NCBI GenBank assembly: GCA_965223105.1 | Contig: OZ244987.1 | Span: 1,674,001-1,738,000 of the forward strand | Origin: JABDMH01 sp965223105 | GTDB taxonomy: Bacteria > Bacteroidota > Bacteroidia > Chitinophagales > Saprospiraceae | Direction of reading: 5' to 3' | DNA length: 64,000 bases | Shown here: piece by piece, positions 37,087 to 47,900 of the stretch | How positions within the stretch are numbered: the stretch's first letter is position 1 | Layout of the letters: the number at the start of each line of letters is the position of its first letter | Position numbers and translations under genes: made by a program | The notes under the pieces: generated by a model | What the model saw: only the letters and a program-made list of their open reading frames with translations | What the model was told of the DNA's origin: nothing | Databases searched by the model: none

Positions 37087-40000
37087 TCACTTGTGTTTCG
37101 TTTCGTCCAGGTTAAGAATGCTGTTCATGACACCGGTCATACTGGCCAAATCAATCGGATCTATGGAATGGTTTGCTTCCGATTGACCTACAGCCAATAG
37201 TTCTTTGGCCTTTTTAGGTTCCGCCTGAAAGACATCTTCTAGTTCATGATAGAGGGCAAATAATTCGTTGAGTTCCTGCTCACTGGGCAGCCGACCTGTT
37301 AATAAATTGAAGGCATCAGTGAAAACATGGGTTGGATCTGCTTCCGAAGTCATTAATCTTTCAGCCAGTGCTCTGGAAGTCTCCACATACGTCGGGTCAT
37401 TAAGTAGAATAAGAGCTTGCAAGGGTGTGCTGGTCGCTTGCCTTTTCACTGTGCAAACTGCTCTATCCGGTGCATCTAGAACCAGCATGGTAGGAGGGGG
37501 AATGGTGCGTTTAAAATAAGTATATACACTTCGGCGATAAAGATCGGCACCCTGGCCTCTGCGATATTTATTTTCGCCAATCTGATTGGCCAACTCTTTC
37601 CAGATACCAGCAGGCTGATAGGGCTTCACCCATTTGCCATACATTTTCTCATTGAGTAATCCACTGACTTTAAGTGCATGATCACGAAGCATTTCAGCTG
37701 ATAGAGGTTGGTGAGGTCCCCGGGATAACCACACATTTGCCTTGTCTTTAGTCGCCTGTTTTCGAGAAACCATATTCGATTGCCGGTAAGTTCCACTCAA
37801 TACCACCAATTTCAGCATATGCTTCATATCCCAGCCACTACTCACAAATTCGACGGCAAGCCAGTCTAAAAGTTCCGGATGGGAAGGTAGATTACCTTGA
37901 TTGCCAAAGTCTTCTGGTGTGGAAACAAGACCTTGTCCAAAGCATTGTTGCCACAACCTATTTACCATGACTCTGGCAGTTAAAGGATTGTCTTCAGCAA
38001 ATAGCCAATCACTCAATCCTTTGCGGTCAGAAGTGAATTCTTGTGAGAATGGTAAAATCTTTTCGGGAGTTCCACGCGATACGGGTTTTATCTTGGCATC
38101 ATAAACACCTCTCGATAATACATAAGAGGGGTGAATTGTATCGCGTTCCTCGGCAATCATTACATGAGGAATCATTAGATCAATCGCTCTGAGACTATCT
38201 ATGATCGATTTCATCTGCTGAAAGTGATCATCGTGATTTTTCAGATAATGTTCTCGCAACAGATCAGCATTCAGGTTTTGCTTTTTTATCTGTCCACGGA
38301 AAATGTACTGAATCTCTAGGCCACTGAGCTGACGACCGAAGACCATGATTTCATCCGCAGTACCTCCATTAAAACCCCATAAGTTTTCCAGTTCGCGGGC
38401 TCGATGGTTCCAATTGCCAACCAATAAATCGTTGCCATTCAAGATGCTCAAACCCTGGAGACTGTCCATTTTAATCTCAATGGATTGTTGTTCTCCATTG
38501 ATATATAATTTGACCCCACTGGCTTTCCCCGATCCATCATAGGTGGCAAACACGTGACGCCACTGGTTGCTGGGAATGGAGGCTTGAGTCACCACTTCCA
38601 AATACTTTGTGTACATGTTGTGGACAAGTCGTAGACCCAGTCGTCCATTTTTCGTCAAAAATAGGTCGTACCCTTGACGGTATTGCTCGCCATTGCGACG
38701 AGCGATGATACTCCCATCTTTTTTCAACTTCCCTCGATCTTTGATCCAAGCACCCAGGGAGAAGGAATGGTGGTGATCGTAGTCTCCCACATCGCCCAGC
38801 GAGAGGAAATTGGCACCATTAAAAGTCAAAGCGGACCCTGTGATCCCACCCTCTTTTTTGGGTAGCTCAATTTGTGGAGGAAGATTAATGTTGACTTTTC
38901 CCTTCCATTCAGGATCTTTTTCATTGCGAAATACCCAGCCTTGCGGCTCATCAAGCTTATAATGAGCTTCCAATCCATTCTCATTGATTCGGAATTGGTC
39001 TGGATCAAAGCTGGCTTGCCAATTTCTAAAGCTTTCGGGCACTCTATTGGAAAATTCAGTGAGCTCCGTTTGCAATTGTTGGATGGTGGCTTTGATGTTT
39101 TCGATCTCCGCCTCGCGAGCTGGATTTTGCTCCAACATATTCGGCACTGGGGCCAAATCAAAGTATGAAATTTGACCTCTCTCGTCTTTCAAATTATTGA
39201 AAAAGCCAAAGAGTTGATAGTAGTCCTCTTGTGAAATAGGGTCATATTTATGATCATGGCACCGTGCACATTCCATGGTAAGACCTAAGAATGCGGTGGC
39301 GAATGTATTGGTTCGATCGGCGGCATATTCGGTAAGATATTCTTCGTTGATCACACCCCCTTCCTGTGTGATTGCATGATTACGCAGGAACCCAGTAGCT
39401 AACTTTTGCTCGTAGTTGGAATCCACAAAAAGATCTCCAGCCAATTGCCAGCTCACAAACTCGTCGTAGGGGAGATTGTCGTTAAAAGCTTTGATCACCC
39501 AGTTACGCCAAGGCCACATCGTTCGAGGTCGATCGTCTTGATATCCATGAGAATCTGCATACCGCGATAAGTCAAGCCAAACTGAGGCCATACGCTCACC
39601 GTAATGCGGAGAGGCCAACAATTGATCAACGACCTTTTCATAGGCCAGTTCATTATCATCGGAGGCCTCGAAAGTCCGGATCTCTTCAAGCGTAGGTGGA
39701 AGGCCCGTAAGATCAAAAAATACCCTTCGTATCCATTTCCCCTTAGTTGCTGGTTCATTAGGTTGTAAACCAACTTCCCTCATTTTCTCCAGGGTAAAGG
39801 CATCAATTTCGTTCTTAATAAAGTGGCTTTTGGATTTAGGCACACCAGGTTGTACCGGAGGAATAAAGCTCCAATGCCTTTTCCATTGAGCACCTTGATT
39901 GATCCACTTCTCGATCATGGCGATTTCTCGATCGGTAATGCTCAGATTGGATTCGGGTGGTGGCATCATATACTCTGGGTCAGTGGAGCTGATGCGATGG

Positions 40001-40275
40001 TAAACCTCACTGCTTTTTGCATCACCAGGCTTGATTATGTACCTTTCATCATCCAACACCGCGAAAGCACCTGATTCAGTGTGCAGACTTAGGTCAGCTT
40101 CACGAGTGTTTTCATCGGGTCCATGACAGGCGAAGCAGCGATCAGAAAGTATGGGTTTGATGTGAAAATTGAAATCAACCTTAGATGGAAGATCCATGTC
40201 TGATACCTGACAGGCGAATGCCAGGAAGCAGATCGTTGGATACAGGTAAATCTTGCTATTGAGCTTACTGATCAT
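37087..40275 (-). CDS. Planctomycete-type cytochrome c + DUF1549 + LamG + DUF1553 lipoprotein
   Basis: 1062 residues. Lipoprotein signal (FLAFAC, cysteine 22); a cytochrome c-like PSCyt1 region with haem site CFACH (47-51); DUF1549 (about 140-355, with WIRRVFFDLTGLPPT); a concanavalin/LamG-like domain (about 440-620, with HHSFSLGAWIKDRG); and DUF1553 (about 690-1010, with NPLTARVMVNRLWQQCFG). The haem and the DUF1501 partner suggest an extracytoplasmic redox role. The frame extends to 40311, but the ATG at 40275 fits the signal and lies four bases after a -7 element, so the mRNA may have almost no leader. Confidence 0.92.
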   Translation of the reverse strand: MISKLNSKIYLYPTICFLAFACQVSDMDLPSKVDFNFHIKPILSDRCFACHGPDENTREADLSLHTESGAFAVLDDERYIIKPGDAKSSEVYHRISSTDPEYMMPPPESNLSITDREIAMIEKWINQGAQWKRHWSFIPPVQPGVPKSKSHFIKNEIDAFTLEKMREVGLQPNEPATKGKWIRRVFFDLTGLPPTLEEIRTFEASDDNELAYEKVVDQLLASPHYGERMASVWLDLSRYADSHGYQDDRPRTMWPWRNWVIKAFNDNLPYDEFVSWQLAGDLFVDSNYEQKLATGFLRNHAITQEGGVINEEYLTEYAADRTNTFATAFLGLTMECARCHDHKYDPISQEDYYQLFGFFNNLKDERGQISYFDLAPVPNMLEQNPAREAEIENIKATIQQLQTELTEFSNRVPESFRNWQASFDPDQFRINENGLEAHYKLDEPQGWVFRNEKDPEWKGKVNINLPPQIELPKKEGGITGSALTFNGANFLSLGDVGDYDHHHSFSLGAWIKDRGKLKKDGSIIARRNGEQYRQGYDLFLTKNGRLGLRLVHNMYTKYLEVVTQASIPSNQWRHVFATYDGSGKASGVKLYINGEQQSIEIKMDSLQGLSILNGNDLLVGNWNHRARELENLWGFNGGTADEIMVFGRQLSGLEIQYIFRGQIKKQNLNADLLREHYLKNHDDHFQQMKSIIDSLRAIDLMIPHVMIAEERDTIHPSYVLSRGVYDAKIKPVSRGTPEKILPFSQEFTSDRKGLSDWLFAEDNPLTARVMVNRLWQQCFGQGLVSTPEDFGNQGNLPSHPELLDWLAVEFVSSGWDMKHMLKLVVLSGTYRQSNMVSRKQATKDKANVWLSRGPHQPLSAEMLRDHALKVSGLLNEKMYGKWVKPYQPAGIWKELANQIGENKYRRGQGADLYRRSVYTYFKRTIPPPTMLVLDAPDRAVCTVKRQATSTPLQALILLNDPTYVETSRALAERLMTSEADPTHVFTDAFNLLTGRLPSEQELNELFALYHELEDVFQAEPKKAKELLAVGQSEANHSIDPIDLASMTGVMNSILNLDETKHK

Positions 40276-40278
40276 ACG

Positions 40279-40312
40279 CAAATATAAAGAGTTCGTAGCT
40301 GGTGAATCCAAA
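40279..40312 (-). promoter_or_regulatory. promoter of the cytochrome/DUF1501 operon, possibly leaderless
   Basis: Minus-strand TTTG at 40309-40312, 22-nt spacer, TATATTTG at 40279-40286. Transcription would begin at or next to the ATG (40275). Confidence 0.5.
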
Positions 40313-40467
40313 GTGATACCAATTGTTCTAAACCCTGATCCCTAAGGACAACTGGAAATATACTTTAGCCCCGAACTTGTAATTCAGTGCTCAATGTTTG
40401 ATAGCAGTAAGATCAAGATCCGTATAGAAGCACTAACTCATAAGTGGATGATCTCATCGAGTCTAAC

Positions 40468-40514
40468 GCTGCAGTGAGTGCACAATAGCGGAGCAAGCTA
40501 AGTCACTGCTCAGC
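40468..40514. repeat. nested intergenic hairpin (REP-like)
   Basis: GCAGTGA (40471-40477) pairs with TCACTGC (40503-40509), extended by GCT/AGC across a 2-nt bulge. TAGC (40486-40489) pairs with GCTA (40497-40500) inside. It is about 140 nt beyond the stop of the SnoaL-like gene; no T-tract. Confidence 0.5.
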
Positions 40515-40654
40515 CTATAGGAGATGTGTCCAGGCTGCAGCCTTTGCCCCTTGAAATGCCCGTCATAGATTATGACAAAGATTTTTTGCTTTTATGCTTT
40601 CCCTCGGTGGAGATCCTGAGAATCAAAAACTTACTGGAAATTCATGTTGCGCTG

Positions 40655-41014
40655 TTATGGCGCATTGTAGTAAAATCTTTCCTCAATGATTTGGTCATCT
40701 TGCCATTTTTGTCTGGCTATCTGTTCCATAGTGATCCGGCCAACACCTTCCATGGTAACGTCCAGCCAGGACTCTACCATGGTAGTGGCTTCACTCTCAT
40801 TGGAGGTAATGGCTCGCACTCCGCCTCCATGCCACTCTTTGACACTGGACAGAAACTTTTTCTCAGCTTCTCGATTGGCATCTTTTCCTTTGCGAACATC
40901 ACCTGTGGCTTCAATCATAACTACATCATCATGGTAGTATTTTTCAAATGCATCAAGCAATTTACCTCCAAATACTTGATCTTGAATGTCTTTTGCTCTT
41001 TCTAAATACGTCAT
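40655..41014 (-). CDS. SnoaL/NTF2-like protein
   Basis: 119 residues with the cone-shaped NTF2-like fold: an N-terminal helix, YYHDDVVMIEATGDVRKG near 27, and the strands MVESWLDVTMEG and RQKWQDDQIIEERFYY. Such proteins may be small enzymes or binding domains; no active site is evident. A forward frame over the same bases is a shadow. Confidence 0.88.
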   Translation of the reverse strand: MTYLERAKDIQDQVFGGKLLDAFEKYYHDDVVMIEATGDVRKGKDANREAEKKFLSSVKEWHGGGVRAITSNESEATTMVESWLDVTMEGVGRITMEQIARQKWQDDQIIEERFYYNAP

Positions 41015-41193
41015 CTTGTTTTAATTTTTAAGTTCTGATATTAATGCTTGTAGCTGCTTTGAAAAATTAAACAGTTGCAGTCTGGCCAAGTTCATAAGGA
41101 ATCGTTGATTTTCTAATCATAGAATTCAAGGAGAAGATCACATCAAGTTATTGGTCATCACTTCTACATGGAGTGATTTGTGGTTCGGAGCGC

Positions 41194-43257
41194 TCATTGG
41201 ATGTCTGCTGCTTGCATTCCAATTTCTTCAAGCACCAAGTCGAATCTATGATCAGATTTTATTTCCTTGTCGACAAGGTGGTTTATTCCTCGAAGCCAAT
41301 AAGATTTCTTATCAACGGCATTATTAAGAAGACCCCATACCTCAGTAGGTTGTTTAACCAGGTAGAATTTAAGCCAGAGATCACCCAAGTCCACAGTAGA
41401 ATATTTTTTCTCTAGAGCCATCATGTTTGTTGTCCATTCATCAAGGGAGAGATGAGCAATCGAAAACTCTTGCAATAGTCTTTCGGAAGCCAGGTTTTTC
41501 GGTACTGTACTTAGTAGTGATCGCGCTTCACCAAGTGCATTTCGACCAGCCAGATAGTCTGCATAGGCAATAGCGGCATCAGGTATCTCTACAAAAGTGG
41601 TGATTTGTTTTTGGTACAATTTTGCGGCCCGGCGATGTTTACCACTGTCTTCCATTATTTTGGCCTGTAATTTTCCATAATCATAGACATCTGGATTGAG
41701 TTTTCGGGCCAGTTCAATATAGTATGATGCCTGTTCGTAGTTTTGTAGATCATAGTGTATCCAACTCATGAGAAAGTGCCCAAAATCATAACTTGGTCTC
41801 AATTGAATTGCTTGTTGAATCAATTCCAAGCACTCGGTTACATCACTCTCCAAAAAGAGATAATTCTGTAAAGCAAGCGCTGCAAATGCTTCGGGCATAG
41901 AGCGATTATTGGACAGGGCTTGCCAACTGTGGTGTTGGACTTTTCCCAGAGCTTTATCCCTGGAGAGTAGCCCCAGTTGATATAGACGACTGTGGATTTT
42001 CGATTGCAATGCATGAGCCATAGCAACCGTCGAATCTTTTTTCAAGACATCGTCCAGCATGGCACTTCCCTTCTCAAGATCCGCTTCCACCTGGGACCAT
42101 GACCATTCCTGTGCTTCAGATAACTGATTATATAAATGCATAGACAGGTCACCGGATATCGAATCACTAGTCTCCACAAAGGGATTTTCCCGTGCATTAA
42201 GAAATTTAGCGAGATCACTGACCAGGGATTCAGGATCGCCAAACAAATCATTGGGTGTTTTACTTAAAGAATATGCCCACACGTTTTGCGCGTTTCTTAC
42301 ATCTACCAATTGAAAGTGCACCCTCACACTATCGTCTTGTCCTGGCCTGCAAGTTCCATAGAGCAGATGACTGGCTCCTAGTTCACGGCCAACCTGTCTG
42401 GGATTAAGAGGGCTACTGTGGTACAATTCCGTTGCTCTTGAAGACAGCACCTGAAGACCATAAAATGATGATAGTTTGGTTACCAGGTTTTCATGCAAAC
42501 CCTCTCCAAATCCGTCATCCATATCGAGCAAGCCGTCTATTTCAAAGGGCATGACTCCCAATGTAGTGATCTCTCCATCAAGAAGCGAGGAGAGCGTGAA
42601 ATTGCGATACCACAGAATTCCAATGGCAATGAGAAATAGCGTGGTCAAGCCGATCATGCGAATCTGGTATTTCCGGTTGCTCTGATCGGACAGCTTCCCT
42701 CTCAGGTGGTTCTTATCAGGAACAGCGAGTCCTTTAAGTGATAGGGCGTACACTTGGATGGGCTTGGAGATGTGTTTGAAATGTAAGCGGCCTATCGATT
42801 CGGCTTCAAATCCACTTCCTTTAATTTCCTTCCAGACGTCTCTCGAGAAGAGAATACTGTTAGAAATGCCTACTGACTCGATTCTCGAGGCAACATTTAC
42901 GCCGTGTCCATAAACGGCTGCTCCTTTATGTACCACTTCACCAAGATGGATGCCAATGCGAAGGGGCAAACCAAGACGACGAACATTTTGTTGAATGGCC
43001 ACGGCGCACTGAATAGCCTTCAAGGGTGAATCGAAAGTACTGAGACTGCCATCACCATAGTACTGGATCACCCGACCTTCATATTGTCTATGCAATACTT
43101 CTAATTGCTTCTGATGTGACTCCAGCTTCTGAATAGTCTTCACCTCATCTTCCCGCATCATGGCGGTAAAAGCTGTAATATCGGTAAACATGACAGCGCA
43201 CTCGAATCGCTTAGATTCATCAATATCGCGAATGACCGCCTGTGACATGCCTGTCAA
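41194..43257 (-). CDS. class III nucleotidyl cyclase, membrane-anchored, TPR-like C-terminus
   Basis: 687 residues. The N-terminal cyclase domain (about 18-180) has metal-binding D26 (MFTDITAF) and D69 (QYYGDG) and the transition-state N121 and R125 (GVNVASRIE). The two substrate-selecting positions are not standard: Q65 in place of lysine and A114 in place of aspartate. One membrane segment follows (about 203-220), then a TolB/FlgO-like domain (about 230-350) and a helical repeat region resembling TPRs (about 390-640). It makes cAMP, cGMP or another product; specificity cannot be read. A -7 element lies upstream. Confidence 0.88.
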   Translation of the reverse strand: MTGMSQAVIRDIDESKRFECAVMFTDITAFTAMMREDEVKTIQKLESHQKQLEVLHRQYEGRVIQYYGDGSLSTFDSPLKAIQCAVAIQQNVRRLGLPLRIGIHLGEVVHKGAAVYGHGVNVASRIESVGISNSILFSRDVWKEIKGSGFEAESIGRLHFKHISKPIQVYALSLKGLAVPDKNHLRGKLSDQSNRKYQIRMIGLTTLFLIAIGILWYRNFTLSSLLDGEITTLGVMPFEIDGLLDMDDGFGEGLHENLVTKLSSFYGLQVLSSRATELYHSSPLNPRQVGRELGASHLLYGTCRPGQDDSVRVHFQLVDVRNAQNVWAYSLSKTPNDLFGDPESLVSDLAKFLNARENPFVETSDSISGDLSMHLYNQLSEAQEWSWSQVEADLEKGSAMLDDVLKKDSTVAMAHALQSKIHSRLYQLGLLSRDKALGKVQHHSWQALSNNRSMPEAFAALALQNYLFLESDVTECLELIQQAIQLRPSYDFGHFLMSWIHYDLQNYEQASYYIELARKLNPDVYDYGKLQAKIMEDSGKHRRAAKLYQKQITTFVEIPDAAIAYADYLAGRNALGEARSLLSTVPKNLASERLLQEFSIAHLSLDEWTTNMMALEKKYSTVDLGDLWLKFYLVKQPTEVWGLLNNAVDKKSYWLRGINHLVDKEIKSDHRFDLVLEEIGMQAADIQ

Positions 43258-43654
43258 ATTATCTTTTTTTTCGGAGTGAATGAAGCCAATCGAGGCAGAT
43301 TTTCAAACCTAAAGACTTTCCATTCCCAGATAAGTTGCCCTCGATCAGGATTCTTGCTTCCAATATTCGATTAGAGATGATGTTCTATCGACTAAAGATC
43401 GCCTGAGTTACAGGCAAAATCTCATGGGTGGTGGTGAGTCTTGTAATTGTGCTATGTTTGGTGCTTTTTGACGTATCTGATATGAGAGATCAGATGATTT
43501 CTAACTAAAGTAACGCCAACAATACTGAGGAAACAAATAAATGAATTGTAGATGGTAATTGATGATTGGTTCACCAGCGAGAACATGCTTCGGAAAGTAC
43601 CATCTTTATAAAGGGAAACTTTGTTGATTCGGAAACCTTTTCAGCGCACGCTGC
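43258..43654. other. gene-free stretch
   Basis: 397 nt holding the -7 element at 43304; otherwise nothing recognisable. Confidence 0.35.
43304..43311 (-). promoter_or_regulatory. -7 element of the cyclase gene
   Basis: TAGGTTTG on the minus strand, a full TAnnTTTG match, predicts a start near 43300 and a leader of about 43 nt. No TTG at the expected distance. Confidence 0.4.
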
Positions 43655-44515
43655 TTAGTCTTCTCGGATGGTCAATCGTTTACGATAGGCCGTGGGAGTC
43701 ATACCCATCAGTGATTTGAAATGATGGTTAAAATTGGCAATATTGTTATATCCACATTCAAAACAAATCTGTGAAATTCGCATGTCAGACTCGGCTATTA
43801 GACGAGCTGCAAAGTTGATGCGTGTATTTTTAACAAATTGCATAAAAGACATTTTTGTCTTCTTGCGAAAGTATCTGCAAAAAGAACCTGGAGCCATATG
43901 CAACAGATCTGCTGCTTCTGCCTGACTGATCCCGTCCCTAATATTCTGAAGCACGTATTGGTACACTATATTTATCCTATCTAGTTCTCTTCTGAAATCC
44001 TGGGAATAGGGCGCTATGGAAAGATATTCCCTGTCTTCAAAGGACAATAGTATTTTAAATATTTTTAGCAAGGTTATATAACTATCTAGTCCATTACTCT
44101 CAACGAGTGTTTCCATTTCTGCTTGAACATCTCTTGCTTTCGATCCATGGAAATAAATGCCCCTGGCACTCTGTCCCAATAACTTTTCAATACATTTTAG
44201 TTCTGGCACGTTAAAAAAATCTGAACCGATAATATTCTCATAAAAATGTATCACAATGCAAGAAGGAGTTGTTTTCTTCTGACATGATAGAATTTCCCAG
44301 CAGTGCGGTAAATGGGGCCCCATCAAAACCAGATCTCCCTCATTAAATGTGGAAATGTGGTCACCAACCAACCGTTTGCCTGATCCGGCAGTAATCAAAT
44401 TTAATTCGTAGTTCTTGTGTGAATGTATTTTTGTAGAATGATGGTTGAGCTCCAATTTTCTAGCTAGAAATGAATGCTGATGTGGTACCCTAATTTTTTC
44501 AAAGACGAGCTCCAT
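43655..44515 (-). CDS. AraC-family transcriptional regulator
   Basis: 286 residues: an N-terminal cupin-like ligand domain (about 10-150, with HSHKNYELNLITAGSGKRLV) and a C-terminal pair of helix-turn-helix motifs (about 185-283), seen as EAADLLHMAPGSFCRYFRK and FECGYNNIANFNHHF. Regulators of this type sense a sugar or related ligand. It is divergent from the SusC/D locus at 44957 and separated from it by about 440 nt with a dyad at 44770-44790, which makes it the likely local regulator. Confidence 0.92.
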   Translation of the reverse strand: MELVFEKIRVPHQHSFLARKLELNHHSTKIHSHKNYELNLITAGSGKRLVGDHISTFNEGDLVLMGPHLPHCWEILSCQKKTTPSCIVIHFYENIIGSDFFNVPELKCIEKLLGQSARGIYFHGSKARDVQAEMETLVESNGLDSYITLLKIFKILLSFEDREYLSIAPYSQDFRRELDRINIVYQYVLQNIRDGISQAEAADLLHMAPGSFCRYFRKKTKMSFMQFVKNTRINFAARLIAESDMRISQICFECGYNNIANFNHHFKSLMGMTPTAYRKRLTIRED

Positions 44516-44956
44516 GAATTCCTGGGATAAGTTGTAAACAGCAGCAACTGATGGTCAAAAAACCATCATAATTTTAAGAAATTCCTGAAACTAAGTCAAG
44601 ATACAGGCCAGAAATAGTGTAAAATTAACATTCAAGTCAACATTACTTTACTCCAGAATAGCCTATCATAAGTGGATCCTACTTTACCATGATGAAGGCC
44701 AGAATAGTATTAAACTTGGACGTTGCTCTCTGGATTCTTCTCGGTCACCGGAGGAAGATCTTGTCACATTGGTTCACGAATTCGTGACCACAGGTTAGGA
44801 AGGTTAATAAAGCATAAGAAGTTGACAAAATACCAGTAGCGTCAAGATGGAAGGGATTCTTTCTTTGAGTATTAGCACATATAAGAGTTACTGATCGATT
44901 AAATCTAATCGCAATCTCAAATGCAATTGACTTAACCTATTTAATTTGTGAAAACA
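44516..44956. other. divergent regulatory region of the Sus-type locus
   Basis: About 440 nt between the AraC gene and susC. It contains the dyad at 44770-44790. A weak -7 match (TTAATTTG) ends 7 nt before the ATG at 44957. Confidence 0.45.
44770..44790. promoter_or_regulatory. candidate operator dyad upstream of susC
   Basis: TCACGAATTCGTGA (44774-44787) is a perfect 14-bp palindrome. It extends outward to arms TGGT and ACCA with one extra T in the left arm, giving 10-bp arms overall. It lies 167 nt before the susC start. Confidence 0.45.
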
Positions 44957-47900
44957 ATGGATATGTTTTTAAAACCAAGAATCTTGAAGATAGGCCTCAT
45001 ACTGGTGTCAGGTCTACTTACATTGAACGTATTGGCACAACGATCTGTAAGTGGAGTTATCACTGACGAATCCGGTGAGCCATTGATCGGCGCTAGTGTA
45101 CTGGTGCAGGGAACCAATGTAGGAACCGCCAGTGATCTGGACGGCCGGTACAATTTGGATGGATTGTCGGAGGAGTCAATATTGGTTTTTTCTTATACGG
45201 GGATGGAGACCAAGAGGGAGGCAGTAGGTGATCGCACGGTCATTAATGTAAGCTTGAATGCCACCTATTTAGATGAAGTAGTGATAACCGCACTGGGAAT
45301 ATCCCGTGAAAAGCAGTCGCTCGGTTATGGAGTCAGCGAGGTAGAGGGAGAACAGCTGCAGAGAGTAGCTCAAGAAAATGTTCTCAATGCCTTAGCTGCA
45401 CGAGTGCCAGGCATGCAAATTAATCAAGTGAGTGGACCTGGCTCTTCGGTGCAGGTGGTGATCCGTGGTATGACTTCACTGACTACGGACAATCAACCCC
45501 TTTTTGTAATTGACGGTGTGCCTATGGCAAACAGTATCAACAATATACAGGAAAATGGTTCTAGAAATCAAGTGGATTACGGCAATGCGATTTCGGATAT
45601 CAACCCGGATGATATTGCCAGTATCTCAGTACTCAAAGGACCAAGTGCAGCGGCTCTCTATGGTTCGAGAGCTGGTAATGGGGTGGTTCTGATTACCACG
45701 AAAAATGGAGCTGGTCAGAAGGATATCGGAGTTCAATTTACCACCAGCAATGTTTTCGAGCGGGCCAGTACCCTTTTGGACTTGCATTATTTGTACGCAT
45801 CTGGCGAAAGGAATCCGATCTTGGACGAGGGATCTGCCTATTGGGGAGGACCGGCGTTGGATGTGGGTAATCGAGCCGTGCAGTGGAACAGTCCGGTTGA
45901 TGCCAATGGAGTACCTACACCTACGGAGTTGATCTCCTACCCAAACAATATGAAGGAATTTCTACAGACAGGAATTACTTCCAACAATAGTGTGGCTATA
46001 ACTGGTGGTGGAGATAAGGGACATTTTCGACTATCCTATGCAAATATGTCTCATCGTGGGCTGATTCCCAATTCTGATTTGTTTCGAAATAGTTTGGGTA
46101 CCAACATCAATTATGAGGTCTTGAAGAACTTGACCATAAGTACCAACATAAATGTAGGCCGGACCCATTCCAATGACCGGCCAAACACGGGCAATCGAGG
46201 AGCTAATCCATTGCAAGCGGTTTATGTATGGCCGCATGTAGATGTAAGAGAACTCCGTGATTACTGGGAAGAAGGCAAAGAGAATATTGCGCAAAGAAGA
46301 CCCAGCACAGAAGGCAATAACCCCTATTTTATTGCATATGGGATCACCAATGCTTTCACCAGAGATCGGCTTTATGGAAATGTCAAAGCCGAGTATCAGT
46401 TCACTCCTGAACTATCAATCTGGGTAAGACACGCGATGGATCAGTTTAACGAAAATCGAGAAACCAAGATACCATTTAGTTATAGTAGACAACGCAATGG
46501 TGGCTATTGGCTGACCGACCTGCAATACCTGGAGCATAATACTGATTTTTTAGCCACCTACCGGAAGGTGTTGGGGCAATTAGACTTTTCTCTATCGGCA
46601 GGAGGTAATTACATGAGGCGGACTCAAAGTAACAATACCATCGGTTCGACCAGTCGAAATGTTGGTTTGACTGTTCCTGGAATTTTTAATGTAGCAAATA
46701 TTAATCGTGATAATTTAGGCGTAAGCAGCAGTATTGGTGAAAAGGCCATTTACAGTCTTTATGGTCTGGCCTCGATTGGATATAATCATATGATTTATTT
46801 GGATATAACCGGTAGAAACGATTGGTCTAGTACGCTGCCCGAATCCAATCGTTCATATTTTTATCCTTCCGTTTCCTTAAGTTGGCTAGTCGATGAGATG
46901 GTGGACCTACCCAGTTATATTTCACTCCTCAAATTTAGAGCAGGCTGGGCGCAGGTGGGCAATGATACTGATCCTTATCGCCTGCAACCAACATTGAATA
47001 CGGGAAATTACAACGACTTGACAACGGTTGGAGTCAGCTCAACCTTACTCAATCCGGATTTAAAACCAGAAATTGCCACCTCCACTGAATTTGGAGTCGA
47101 TCTCAGTTTATGGAACAACCGGGTCAGGTTAGACGCCACATACTACAAAATGGAAAATGAGAATCAGATTCTTTCCATTTCACTACCACAATCTTCTGGC
47201 TTTTCAGGGAAATTGATCAATGCCGGTCTAATAGAAAGCAAGGGGTGGGAGATCAGCTTGGGTCTGACACCTGTGCAGAGTGTTCTTACCTGGGATCTCA
47301 ATTTTAATTTCACCAAGAATACAACCATCTTGTCTGAGCTGACGGAAGGAAAAGATTTTATCGATTTATGGCAGGATAACAATGGTGGTGCATTTACCTT
47401 TGTCGGAGATGAAATCGGAGATCTGTACAGTGCCGGATATGCAAGGGTAATGGACCCGTCTTCACCCTACTATCGTTGGCCAATTTTGGGTAGTCATGGC
47501 GGTTGGCAGGAATTGCCCAATGATCGTGAGAATCGGATAAAAGTAGGGAATTTCAATCCTGATTTCATCATGGGGATTCAGACTGGCCTGAACTATCAAC
47601 GGTTTTCATTGTCGGCAAGTTTTGATTGGAGAAATGGCGGAAATTTTCAGTCTTATACTTACCGGTATGGTGAATCTGATTGGAAATCAACCCGGCAAAT
47701 TGAGAATCTGATACCAGGGGGCTCAATGTCTGAACAGGAATTGATTGCCTTATTGAAGTCTGACCCTGAGAAATATATCATCCCCAGGAATGGCAATTAT
47801 CCAAGAGTAGGCGGTCACACCGAGGAGACCGGGGGATTTTTCTTCGATGACAATGGCAATGCAGTTGCCGGACACGATGGAGCCTTCGTTCCCGGTGTGA

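Larger units (their letters stand above)
40276..40654. other. gene-free stretch with a promoter and a nested hairpin
   Basis: 379 nt. It holds the promoter at 40279-40312 and the hairpin at 40468-40514; otherwise nothing recognisable. Confidence 0.4.

Noticed and set aside
40526..41005. 159-codon forward frame
   Set aside because: It lies over the SnoaL-like gene on the other strand, which has a clear fold; the forward frame has none.
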